This document shows, in pieces, positions 22,708-29,647 of a stretch of DNA of 32,409 bases (position 1 is the stretch's first letter; the number at the start of each line of letters is the position of its first letter). A model generated the notes under the pieces. It was not told where the DNA came from, did not search any database, and saw nothing but the letters and a program-made list of their open reading frames with translations. The translations under genes were made by a program, and so were the position numbers. This DNA comes from Actinomycetota bacterium (lineage in GTDB: Bacteria; Actinomycetota; Thermoleophilia; UBA2241): the NCBI GenBank assembly GCA_003157715.1, contig PMKK01000250.1, positions 6,822 through 39,230 on the forward strand, written 5' to 3'.

Positions 22708-23076
22708 ATGGCCAAGCTCACCGGACTCGATTTCGCCGCCCTGCAGGTCAGCGACCTGGAGCGCTCCAAAGACTTCTACACGCGGATCCTCGGTCTTGAA
22801 GTGGACCCGCAGGGGCCACCCCACGCGATCGTCTTCGCCACGCAGCCGATCCCGTTCGCGATTCGCGAGCCGAACGTCGACCTGGCGGCGGCGAACAGAC
22901 TCGGATGGGGAGCGGCGCTGTGGTTTGCATGCGATGACGCCGACGCGCTCTATTCCAAGGTCGTCGAAGCCGGCACAGCGGTGCTCTCGCCGCCGGCCGA
23001 TGGCCCCTTTGGCCGCTTCTTCATCATCGCCGACCCCGACGGCTACGCGCTGACGATCCACCAGCAGACGAGGTAG
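22708..23076 (+). CDS. VOC (glyoxalase/bleomycin-resistance) family protein
   Basis: This 122-residue protein has the paired beta-alpha-beta-beta-beta layout. LQVSDLERSKDFYTRILGLEV is the first module, and ADALYSKVVEAG with FFIIADPDGYALTIHQ the second. The usual first-strand metal His is replaced (DFAALQV), so a metal-free binding role, as in drug-binding VOC proteins, is possible. GGAGG sits ten bases before ATG 22708. It is divergent from marR across paired operators and followed by a strong hairpin. It is likely an antibiotic- or electrophile-response protein. Confidence 0.9.
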   Translation: MAKLTGLDFAALQVSDLERSKDFYTRILGLEVDPQGPPHAIVFATQPIPFAIREPNVDLAAANRLGWGAALWFACDDADALYSKVVEAGTAVLSPPADGPFGRFFIIADPDGYALTIHQQTR

Positions 23077-23079
23077 GCC

Positions 23080-23126
23080 AAGGGCCGGCGCCCCCGGCCC
23101 CCGAGCGCCCGGGGGCGCCGGCCTTT
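23080..23126 (+). terminator. Strong G+C stem-loop after the VOC gene
   Basis: GGCCGGCGCCCCCGG (23083-23097) pairs perfectly with CCGGGGGCGCCGGCC (23109-23123) around an 11-base loop. AAG/TTT at the base adds a G-U and two A-U pairs. Only three T residues follow the stem, which is common for terminators in G+C-rich genomes. It lies four bases after the VOC stop. Confidence 0.7.
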
Positions 23127-23170
23127 GGGGACACTCACGAGGGACACGAGCGCATGATCGGACGCGCACC

Positions 23171-23228
23171 AGCGATCGGGTAGGCGACCGGACAGCAGAA
23201 GCGAGTGGTTTGCAGGGGAGACGTTGTA
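23171..23228. repeat. Dispersed repeat, copy 1 (partner at 26790-26845)
   Basis: This stretch shares AGCGATCGG, TAGGCGACCGG, GCGAGTG, TTGCA and ACGTTGT, in that order and spacing, with 26790-26845 in the same orientation. The two copies bracket a 3.6-kb segment. No coding role is apparent. The rest of the gap up to 23300 shows nothing recognisable. Confidence 0.6.
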
Positions 23229-23300
23229 GCAGTGACAACGCTGGTGGACCTAACCAGATGCCGTTTTCTGACAGGCAGGGCGTCGTCACAGGCTCAGTGG

Positions 23301-23942
23301 CTAGCTCATCATGAGACGTCGCAGTTCGAGGGTGTTGTTCGTGCGCGAAGCGGGCCGCCCGTCCGGACCGGTCAGGCTTTGCTCGTATTCTTCGCTGAGC
23401 AGCAGCTCCCATTGTTCGGCCGGCAAGTGCAGCGCCGCCATCACCTCCGCTGGGGTGGGCAAGTGCAGGTCGGGGTCGGGGCTCATCCAGGAGGGAAGTC
23501 CTGCGTGCCCGACGATGAGCAGGACTCCTCCGGGCGCCACCGCTGCGGCAGCGGCGCGGAGGATCGCCTCGCGAGGCAGGTCGACCTCGGATTGCAGGAA
23601 CTGAGCGGAGACCAGATCAAAGGTGCCCGATGGGAAGGATACCGCCAGGTCACAGCGTTGCCACTCGATGAGATGCTGGATCCCGGCAGCTGCCGCGTGT
23701 TTCTCGGCGCGGTCGAGGGCGACCTGGGAGATGTCGACGGCAATGACCCGCCAGCCCTGTCGGGCGAGCCAGATGGCGTCGGCGCCCTCCCCACTCCCCA
23801 GGTCAAGAGCGCTTCCTGGTGTCAGTTTGACCGCCTCACGGACAAGGACGGCATTGGGCTCTCCACTCCAGACACGGCCAGCCTGGCTGTAGCGAGCGTC
23901 CCAGAACTGCTCGGGCGATACGCCGTCTTCGTTTGTCGTCAT
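23301..23942 (-). CDS. Class I SAM-dependent methyltransferase (TehB/TPMT-like)
   Basis: This 213-residue cytoplasmic methyltransferase opens with FWDARYSQAGRVWSGEPN, typical of the thiopurine/tellurite-type branch. SAM motif I is LDLGSGEGADAIWLA at residues 46-60 and the ribose-binding acid is D70 in VIAVDIS. The methyl acceptor is unknown; related enzymes detoxify small thiols, selenite or tellurite. The start at ATG 23942 has GGAGGAG upstream and is shorter than the alternative from 23999. It lies downstream of the tetR gene and oxidoreductase remnant on the same strand. Confidence 0.88.
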   Translation of the reverse strand: MTTNEDGVSPEQFWDARYSQAGRVWSGEPNAVLVREAVKLTPGSALDLGSGEGADAIWLARQGWRVIAVDISQVALDRAEKHAAAAGIQHLIEWQRCDLAVSFPSGTFDLVSAQFLQSEVDLPREAILRAAAAAVAPGGVLLIVGHAGLPSWMSPDPDLHLPTPAEVMAALHLPAEQWELLLSEEYEQSLTGPDGRPASRTNNTLELRRLMMS

Positions 23943-23999
23943 GCTCTCCTCCGTGAATGCGCGAAGCCCTTGTCGACTGTTCCCCATGCCTTGTCTCAA

Positions 24000-24131
24000 T
24001 CAGCGGGAAACTCGCAGTACGATCTTCCCGAATACTTCGCCCGACTCGAGCTGTTCATGAGCAACGGAAGCATCCTCGAGCGGCACGATCTTGTCCAGGA
24101 CGGGTGGGCGCCCGCCACCGGCGTTTGGCGA
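24000..24131 (-). pseudogene. C-terminal end of a quinone oxidoreductase/zinc-type ADH gene
   Basis: Between two stops, the minus strand encodes GGGRPPVLDKIVPLEDAS and then EQLESGEVFGKIVLRVSR. This matches the last 40 residues of MDR-superfamily quinone oxidoreductases (…RPVIDRVFPLEEAAEAH..LESGEHFGKIVL). No start codon or cofactor domain is attached. It begins in frame directly after the TetR stop at 24132. An N-terminal piece of the same superfamily lies on the same strand at 26880-27156. Confidence 0.7.
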
Positions 24132-24710
24132 TCAGTGGGCGTTGTCTCCGACCGCGATCAGTCCAGCATCGACAAACCGGATCATCCAGGCGACGCTCTC
24201 ATCCGGATCGTTGCCCCACTGAAAGCCGTCGGCGGCCTGGAGCAGCGCGTAGCCGTGGATCATGCAGCGCAGCATGCGGACCGCGTGGTCGAGTTCGTCG
24301 GGTTGGATGTCGTAGCCGGACAAGACGGCCCGGGCCGAGTCGATCACCCGAGTGGCGGCGGCGAGCAGCGGGTCGTCGCTGCCCTGGAACTGCGCACCAG
24401 TGGTGGCGTTGTAGCGTCCCGGGTGTTCGGCTATGTAAGACCGAAGCGCCGTGAAGAGCGCGCCCATGGCGTCCGCCCTTGACTTGCCCTGAAGCGCGTC
24501 CCGCAGCGCATCGCCGAGCTCGGTCATCGCCAGGGTCGCGATGCGGTGCTGCAGATCGCCGATGCCGTCGATGTGCTTGTACAGCGCCGGTGCTTTGACA
24601 CCCAGTCGTTCGGCAAGAGCAGCGAGGCTCACCGACCCAACGCCGACCTCGTCGGCAAGTTCAGCACCGGAGGCCACTACCGCTGAGGTGTTCAGAGCCG
24701 CCCTAGGCAT
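24132..24710 (-). CDS. TetR family transcriptional regulator
   Basis: This is a 192-residue repressor with a helix-turn-helix in the first 55 residues (SLAALAERLGVKAPALYKHIDGIGDLQHRIA). The C-terminal domain, with RSYIAEHPGRYNATTG and MLRCMIHGYALLQAADGFQWG, is the WHG type. The start overlaps the alpha/beta hydrolase stop by eight bases (CATGCCTAG), so the pair is coupled. The operator is probably at 26235-26270, upstream of the operon's first gene. Confidence 0.9.
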   Translation of the reverse strand: MPRAALNTSAVVASGAELADEVGVGSVSLAALAERLGVKAPALYKHIDGIGDLQHRIATLAMTELGDALRDALQGKSRADAMGALFTALRSYIAEHPGRYNATTGAQFQGSDDPLLAAATRVIDSARAVLSGYDIQPDELDHAVRMLRCMIHGYALLQAADGFQWGNDPDESVAWMIRFVDAGLIAVGDNAH

Positions 24711-25563
24711 GGTCGCGGTCCGAGAGGAACGACAGGATGGCGTCGGCGACTTGCTGCGGGTACTGCGCGTGGGGGTAGTGGCCCGCGTTTTCGATCATCG
24801 CGTACCGGCCCAGCCCGGCCGGCAGCAGGCCAACGATCGCGGCGGCCTCGGCCTCGGGGTCCGGGAAGTCCGAATCATTGCTGCCCATGACCACCAGCGC
24901 GGGGCAGCGAATGTCTGCCAACTGCGCGGCAGCTTGCTTTAAGGTCGCCGACGAGCTGATCATCTTCTGAGCCGCCTTCGCGCGGCCGGGTTCACGCAGG
25001 TTCGCCTGCAGCGCTGCCAGCCAGGTGTCCCAGTCGGCCGGCTTGCGCCCTGGGTATGCCCTGTTCAGGTACTTCGCCCAGGTCGTGACGTTTCCGGCGA
25101 GGGCGAACCGCCCGAGCAGGAGCGCACCGCGGCGGTAGCCGGAGTTACACAGGAACGCGGCCGCGCTGTACTTTGGGGGGCGGGTGAATGGGTCGATCTC
25201 CACGATCGCGCTTACCAGATCAGGGTTGGACGCGGCCGCGATCGTCGTTGCTCCGCCCGAGAAGGACTGGCCCACGATCACCGCCAGACCGCCCAGCTTC
25301 TGGATGACCGCAATCAGATCGCCGGCAGTGTCTGCGTGGCTGTAGGAGTGCCAGTCGGTACTCGACTTACCATGCCCTCGCAGGTCAACGCTGACGACGC
25401 GGTAGCCTGCATGGGCGATCAGCGGGGCGAGGAAGCGGTAGGTGCTGCGGGTGTCCGCCATCCCGGGGGACAGCACCACCAGCGGCCCCTGCCCGACCAC
25501 CTCGTAGGCAATGCGCCCGCCTTTGACGTCCACATACTCGTTTGGGATCGTTCGATCGTTCAA
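24703..25563 (-). CDS. Alpha/beta hydrolase
   Basis: This 286-residue alpha/beta hydrolase has nucleophile elbow GQSFSGG with Ser at about residue 100, the acid in GSNDSDFPDP (about 230) and the His in NAGHYPHAQ (about 262). The oxyanion region is LSPGMADTRSTYRFL. I chose TTG 25563 because AAAGGA lies five bases upstream; the longer frame from 25605 has no site. Related proteins are esterases, non-heme haloperoxidase-like enzymes or lactonases. It sits in an operon with DUF4260 upstream and TetR downstream. The substrate is unknown. Confidence 0.9.
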   Translation of the reverse strand: MNDRTIPNEYVDVKGGRIAYEVVGQGPLVVLSPGMADTRSTYRFLAPLIAHAGYRVVSVDLRGHGKSSTDWHSYSHADTAGDLIAVIQKLGGLAVIVGQSFSGGATTIAAASNPDLVSAIVEIDPFTRPPKYSAAAFLCNSGYRRGALLLGRFALAGNVTTWAKYLNRAYPGRKPADWDTWLAALQANLREPGRAKAAQKMISSSATLKQAAAQLADIRCPALVVMGSNDSDFPDPEAEAAAIVGLLPAGLGRYAMIENAGHYPHAQYPQQVADAILSFLSDRDHA

Positions 25564-25683
25564 AGTTGTCCTTTCATCGTGTGCTCTCAGTTGCGAAAGC
25601 GGCACTCTGGTCCTCCGACTCGGGCCGCAACCGGTCCCACCTTCACCTGCGACCAGCCGTGTGTCGGCGATGGCTGTGAGCGG

Positions 25684-26103
25684 TCATCTCCTGCCCATCA
25701 TGCCGAGGTGGGTGTGTTGGAACTGGTCGTGGTACTTGAGCCCGTAGCCCATGGCACGGTCGAGTCCGATGTGGGCTAGCCAGACCAGTCCGATGGCGGC
25801 GACCAGGGGCTCGTGCTGCCACCAGCCGAGCCCGATGAGCGAGGCCGGTAGGGGGGTGACGTGGGCGAGGTTGTAGATGACCGCCCCGATGCGGGTGCCG
25901 GCCACGTAACCGGCCATCATAAGGTCGGGCAGCAGAATGCCCGCAGGGACCAGCCACCACGATTGGTCGGTGGTGGAGTAGGCGACGAGAGCGCCGATCA
26001 AGACGACGGCGGCTTCGAGTCGAAGCCAACGTCTCGGTGCCCCGGTAACTGCTCCGACAGGATATGGGTCGTCGCGGTGACCTCTGATGTGGAGGTCGGT
26101 CAT
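25684..26103 (-). CDS. DUF4260 family membrane protein
   Basis: This 139-residue protein has about four hydrophobic segments after a hydrophilic head, and the C-terminal block LDRAMGYGLKYHDQFQHTHLG that marks DUF4260. The histidines and aspartates near the C-terminus could bind a metal, but no function is known to me. GGGAG lies upstream of ATG 26103. The start overlaps the stop of a short upstream reading-frame remnant in ATGA, suggesting it was once coupled to another gene. The hydrolase starts 120 bases downstream. Confidence 0.85.
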   Translation of the reverse strand: MTDLHIRGHRDDPYPVGAVTGAPRRWLRLEAAVVLIGALVAYSTTDQSWWLVPAGILLPDLMMAGYVAGTRIGAVIYNLAHVTPLPASLIGLGWWQHEPLVAAIGLVWLAHIGLDRAMGYGLKYHDQFQHTHLGMMGRR

Positions 26104-26233
26104 GGTCTGCTCCCGTTGGCGGTTGGCTGTTCCTTCCAGGTAGCGAAGGCCGGGATGAGTCCACGGACCAATGGCTCGAAGCTGCAGTCGGTGTCGAGCG
26201 GGCGGCCAAACGCTCCGCCTCTCTCATCTCTCA
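26100..26233 (-). pseudogene. Short C-terminal gene remnant upstream of DUF4260
   Basis: An open frame without a usable start codon encodes [20 protein letters not shown], then FATWKEQ, and ends at TGA 26100-26102, overlapping the DUF4260 ATG. Its composition is protein-like and the spacing is that of a coupled gene. It loosely recalls a TetR C-terminus, but I cannot assign the family. Confidence 0.35.
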
Positions 26234-26234
26234 G

Positions 26235-26270
26235 TTACTAGTAATACCCAAACGGTTATTGTACATAACC
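26235..26270. promoter_or_regulatory. Operator region of the DUF4260-hydrolase-tetR operon
   Basis: The perfect palindrome TTACTAGTAA (26235-26244) is followed by GGTTAT-TGTAC-ATAACC (26254-26270), an inverted repeat with 6-bp arms. On the minus strand TTGACA (26281-26276) and TACAAT (26263-26258) are present but only 12 bases apart, so the exact promoter is unclear. TTACTAGTAA also occurs in the operator of the MFS-tetR operon (18464-18473). Confidence 0.55.
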
Positions 26271-26274
26271 TTGC

Positions 26275-26700
26275 GTGTCAAGAGTTTTCTGGAAGCACTC
26301 TGCGATATGGCTTGCGCGGGCTGGCCACCGCTCTGCACCCGGGGAAACCCGGCTCGAAAACACAGTTCCGCTTCGAACTGCTCGACCTTGCAGACCTGGC
26401 GTCCGTGGCCGCCTTCGGGGAACGGCTGCGAGATCGGGAAGAAGCGGTCGACGTGCTCATCAACGACGCAGCCGTCATGACCCCGCCTCGGCGGAAGGTG
26501 ACGAAGGACGGCTTCGAGCTTCAGTTCGGGACCAACTACCTGGGGCACTGCGCCCTGACGGCCCAGCTGTTTCCCCTGCCGCGCCGGGGCAAAGATGCTC
26601 GGGTGGCAACCGTCTCGAGCATTCGACAGGCCCCGCCCGGGCCATTGACCAAGAGGTGGCGAGGCGCCTGTGGAAGACAGGGACCATCCAAGCCGCAGCC
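26275..26700 (+). pseudogene. Frameshifted, internally deleted SDR gene
   Basis: One frame encodes [20 protein letters not shown], then [14 protein letters not shown] and [22 protein letters not shown], the middle of a WWOX/protochlorophyllide reductase-like SDR; NNAG has become NDAA. After VATVSS the catalytic YxxxK region is missing. Another frame gives [14 protein letters not shown], which resembles the usual C-terminus. The upstream cofactor loop is lost or scrambled. It cannot make an active enzyme. Confidence 0.7.
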
Positions 26701-26789
26701 GGAGTCCTTCTCGTCTTCGGCCTACCAATGACGCGGGTGCTTGGCTCTCAGGCCACACCGGCACAGGGCTCGCCCAACCGGAATCAAAT

Positions 26790-26845
26790 AGCGATCGGTA
26801 GGCGACCGGCCGGCGCGAGTGTGCCGCTTGCAAGAGAAACGTTGT
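26790..26845. repeat. Dispersed repeat, copy 2 (partner at 23171-23228)
   Basis: This direct-orientation partner of 23171-23228 shares blocks AGCGATCGG, TAGGCGACCGG, GCGAGTG, TTGCA and ACGTTGT with small indels between. It lies between the SDR remnant and the quinone oxidoreductase remnant. Confidence 0.6.
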
Positions 26846-26879
26846 CCCTCTTTCGCGTGGAATGCCTGCACCGATTGGC

Positions 26880-27156
26880 GGCACTGCGCGCCAGGGTCGC
26901 TGAGGAGCGAAGCCCGTGACGTCGCCGCCAACCTCGTCGACTATGCCGGCGAAGTCGCTTCAGAAACCGGCTGGCAGGGCAACGCCGGACCGCGCTGCCG
27001 CCTCTGGCCGCTAGCAATAACCGCGTCCATGTGATTCAGGCCGGCGGCCGTCACCTGCACGCGTATTTCACTTGACCCTGCATGCGGCTCAAGAATGTCG
27101 CGAAGCTCCAGCACTTCGGGGCCACCAAACTTCTCACAGATTGCTGCTCGGATCAT
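26880..27156 (-). pseudogene. N-terminal part of a quinone oxidoreductase/zinc-type ADH gene, frameshifted
   Basis: From ATG 27156 the minus strand reads MIRAAICEKFGGPEVLELRD, then IRVQVTAAGLNHMDAVIASG, the typical start of MDR-superfamily quinone oxidoreductases. The frame is lost, and a second frame gives SDFAGIVDEVGGDVTGF (with a stop just before), the next conserved block (GSDFAGVVVAVG). Nothing recognisable of the Rossmann domain follows. A C-terminal piece of the same superfamily is at 24000-24131 on the same strand. Confidence 0.75.
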
Positions 27157-27302
27157 GACCTACGGGACAAATGGACCGCAGTCGAATTCAGCAGGCCGCG
27201 GAAGAAGACCTGCTTGGAGCGCGCGGGGATGTCGAGTGTCGGGACACGGCCCGTGGTCGGACGAGACCGTAGTAGGTGCCTAAGAATAATCGGAGGCTGC
27301 TC
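27157..27302. other. Divergent intergenic region between two broken oxidoreductase genes
   Basis: It separates the start of the quinone oxidoreductase remnant from the start of the truncated SDR gene. I see a good ribosome site (GGAGG, 27292-27296) for the latter but no clear inverted repeat or promoter. Confidence 0.4.
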
Positions 27303-27755
27303 ATGTCAACACCTCACTCACTCATAACGACCAAGTTCGACGCCACAAGCACGGCTGAAGACGTTGTGGCGGGTCTCCATCTCGGCAACCTCTGTGCCAT
27401 CGTCACCGGTGCTTCTTCCGGTATCGGGATCGAGACCGCTCGCGCACTCGCCGGTGCCGGTGCTGAAGTAACGCTCGCCGTGCGCAACCTCGACGCTGGT
27501 GCGGCAGCCGCCAAAGACATAACGATGTCGACCGGCAATCAGCGCGTCAAAGTAGCGCCACTGGACCTGGCTGACCGCGCCGCCATTGCCCGTCTTCTCG
27601 AAAGCTGGGATGGCCCGCTGCATCTGCTCATCAACAACGCCGGTGTCATCCCACGTACACTCCTCCGGACAGCGACCGCGGATCCCTCATCCCCGACCTT
27701 CATCAGATATCAAGGCCTTCACTCGCGAGGGCTTCGAGTCGTGGCGTGCGAATGA
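27303..27755 (+). pseudogene. 3'-truncated SDR gene
   Basis: GGAGG precedes ATG 27303. The first 115 residues are a good SDR N-terminal half: CAIVTGASSGIGIETARALA, VTLAVRNLDAGAAAAKDI, PLDLADRAAI and LHLLINNAGVIP. Homology stops around base 27655. The frame then runs about 33 codons into the 3' end of the convergent MFS gene and stops. The catalytic Ser and YxxxK are absent. It is probably a deletion whose endpoint lies at the MFS gene end. A stable short protein cannot be excluded. Confidence 0.75.
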
Positions 27756-29193
27756 CCAGCAGTGAGACGACGAGTCCTATCAGTGCGCCGCCGGCGCCGA
27801 CTTCGAGGGCGATTGCATATCCGTGGGTGGTGGCCACGGCCACCGTGGCCGCGCCCACATGACCATGCGTGGCGACGGCCAGATCCTGCACTTTGCTCTT
27901 CGCGGCATCGATCGCCACCGTCGCCAGCACCGCCAAACCCAGCGCACCCCCGACCTGCTGGGCGCTGTCGAGAAGGGCAGACGCCAATCCGGCATCTTCG
28001 GGCGGGACACCGGAGACCGCGGTGAGGGTGAGGGGAAAGAACGTCAGTCCCATCCCCAGGGAGATGCTCAGCATCGGCCCGAGTATGTCCAGATAGCTGC
28101 TCGATGGCGTGAGCCGCGATAGCCACGCCAGTCCGACTGCCACGGCACCCGGACCGATGAGCAAAAGCAACCGGACTCCCACGCGACCGACCAGCCGTGA
28201 AGCGATGACCGCAGCCACGACGATTCCAGCGGTTATCGGCAGAAACCCGATGCCGGTCATGATCGGGCTCCATCCCCGGATGTTCTGAAGGAACTGGGTG
28301 AGGAAGAAGAACAACGCCAAGATCGCGATGGCGATGCAAAACATCACAGCGTAGGACCCCGAGCGGTTCCGGTCCTTGAAGATTCGGAGCGGCATGAGTG
28401 GCTCGACGCTACGCGACTCGATGAGAGCAAACGAAACCAGCAGCAGTGCCGCCAGGGCCAGCGGTACGATCGTGCCGAGGCTTCCCCAAGGGTGACCGGC
28501 CGCATGTGACAGGCCATAGACAAACGCCATCATGCCGCTCGTGACGGTGAGCGCCCCAGGCACATCGAGGCGGCCCGAAGTGGTCTCGGACTCGTTGAGC
28601 ACCCGAGGAGCGAGGAACAAGATCACGAGTCCGATAGGCACGTTCACGAAGAAGATCCAGCGCCACGAGACCCAGTCGGTGAGGACCCCGCCGAGAAGCA
28701 GCCCGAAGGCGCCGCCACCACCCGCCATGGCCGCATACGCACCCAGAGCCCGATTGCGCGGTTTGCCCTCGGGGAAATTGGTGGCGATCAGCGCCAGGGC
28801 AGTCGGAGAGACAATGGCCGCGCCGATACCTTGGCAGGCCCGAGTGGCGATGAGCCAGATGTCGTTTTGGGCAAGCCCGCCCAGCAACGACGAGACGACG
28901 AAGATGACGATGCCCACCATGAACATGCGCCGCTTGCCGTAGAGATCACCGGTGCGGCCCCCAAAGAGCAGCAGGCCCCCGAAAGTCACCGCGTAGGCCG
29001 TGATGACCCACTCGAGGTTGGCCGTTGAGAAGTGCAGCGCCGTGTGGATGGTCGGTAGCGCCACATTGATGATTGTGCTGTCAAGCACCATCACCAACTG
29101 GGCAGCCGCGATAACCACCAGGGCGAGGCCCAAGTGTTTCCGCGCCTCGTTTGCCCCAGCAGACTGGGGAAGTTTCGTGTTCGTGATCGACAT
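27703..29193 (-). CDS. DHA2 family MFS drug exporter
   Basis: This is a 496-residue, 14-helix exporter. Helix 1 has MVLDSTIINVALPTI and motif A is GGRTGDLYGKRRMFM. GGGAG precedes ATG 29193. Closely similar blocks (FVYGLSHAAGH, ALIESRSVEPLMPLRIF, FFFLTQFLQNIRGWS, LTAVSGVPPEDAGLASALL) recur in the partial exporter at 31577, making them recent paralogues. It is divergent from the truncated tetR 5' copy at 29477, so an ancestral MFS/tetR divergent pair is likely. Regulation by the TetR at 30641 through the shared promoter sequence is an inference. Confidence 0.92.
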   Translation of the reverse strand: MSITNTKLPQSAGANEARKHLGLALVVIAAAQLVMVLDSTIINVALPTIHTALHFSTANLEWVITAYAVTFGGLLLFGGRTGDLYGKRRMFMVGIVIFVVSSLLGGLAQNDIWLIATRACQGIGAAIVSPTALALIATNFPEGKPRNRALGAYAAMAGGGGAFGLLLGGVLTDWVSWRWIFFVNVPIGLVILFLAPRVLNESETTSGRLDVPGALTVTSGMMAFVYGLSHAAGHPWGSLGTIVPLALAALLLVSFALIESRSVEPLMPLRIFKDRNRSGSYAVMFCIAIAILALFFFLTQFLQNIRGWSPIMTGIGFLPITAGIVVAAVIASRLVGRVGVRLLLLIGPGAVAVGLAWLSRLTPSSSYLDILGPMLSISLGMGLTFFPLTLTAVSGVPPEDAGLASALLDSAQQVGGALGLAVLATVAIDAAKSKVQDLAVATHGHVGAATVAVATTHGYAIALEVGAGGALIGLVVSLLVIRTPRLEALASEGLDI

Positions 29194-29415
29194 CGTGCTC
29201 CCTTGACGCGTCAGTAACGGTGCTCTCCAGTTCAGTCTCGCCCGTCAGCTCTGTGGCTCGCGGGCCTGCATCGGCAGCCGGTAGATGAGCGCGAACACCA
29301 ACCAGCGCAGCGGGTTGCGGGCGGCTGGCTGCGTGACGGCGAGGAGGGTTTCGCCAGCCCTTCGGTCTGGACCATCGTTCCTGCGTCTGCACTCGTTCGC
29401 ATTGTGTCTCCTTAC
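29194..29415 (-). other. Intergenic stretch with scrambled protein-like sequence
   Basis: On the minus strand an AAGGAG site precedes ATG 29402 (MRTSADAGTMVQTEGLAK), but the frame quickly loses protein character. A second frame encodes NPLRWLVFALIYRLPMQ and stops near 29247. Both look like short scraps of former genes, possibly an ABC ATPase start and an SDR end, but neither is long enough to assign. Confidence 0.35.
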
Positions 29416-29546
29416 CGAGAACTGTGTTCGCAGTAATCCTTGACGACACCATAGCATACTGAGTACACTGTTCGCAATGAGTCCGAGTCGTGGAGTTATC
29501 TGGGTTCGTCCGGAGCGGGCCGCTCGCGGTCTCGTTCCCTCGCTCG
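29416..29546. repeat. Duplicated tetR promoter and 5' end, copy 1
   Basis: This 131-base stretch matches 30581-30709 (copy 2), from CGAGAAC through the promoter and start codon to about codon 23 of the TetR gene. Identity is highest in TGGGTTCGTCCGGAGCGGGC and the following bases. Similarity ends abruptly at the CTCGCTC on both sides. Confidence 0.85.
29440..29476 (+). promoter_or_regulatory. Promoter copy driving the tetR' leader ORF and SUMF1-type gene
   Basis: TTGACG (29440-29445), an 18-base spacer and TACACT (29464-29469) lie seven bases before ATG 29477, mirroring the intact tetR promoter at 30604-30633. TGTTCGCA occurs at 29425-29432 and again at 29469-29476; both copies are also present (one with a change) at the intact tetR, so they may be operator elements. 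The transcript would be leaderless. Confidence 0.6.
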
Positions 29547-29647
29547 GTCTCGCTCGCCTCTGCGGCTTCGTCGCCGACGAGGCCACCTCGCTGTCCCCCG
29601 TGACGATCAAGGAGCGTTCAAACCACCAGAAGGAGTACTTGCTATGA
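29477..29647 (+). pseudogene. tetR 5' fragment ORF (56 codons) coupled to the SUMF1-type gene
   Basis: From ATG 29477 the frame starts MSPSRGVIWVRPERAARG, nearly the same as the start of the TetR at 30641. After about 24 codons it diverges into unrelated sequence ending KERSNHQKEYLL. It contains no helix-turn-helix. Its TGA (29645-29647) overlaps the ATG of the next gene as ATGA, and AAGGAG (29629-29634) precedes that ATG. It may act only as a leader ORF that passes transcription and ribosomes to the SUMF1-type gene. Confidence 0.7.

Noticed and set aside
26258..26281. A promoter TTGACA with TACAAT for the DUF4260 operon
   Set aside because: The boxes are 12 bases apart, too close for a sigma-70 promoter; one of them is probably fortuitous.
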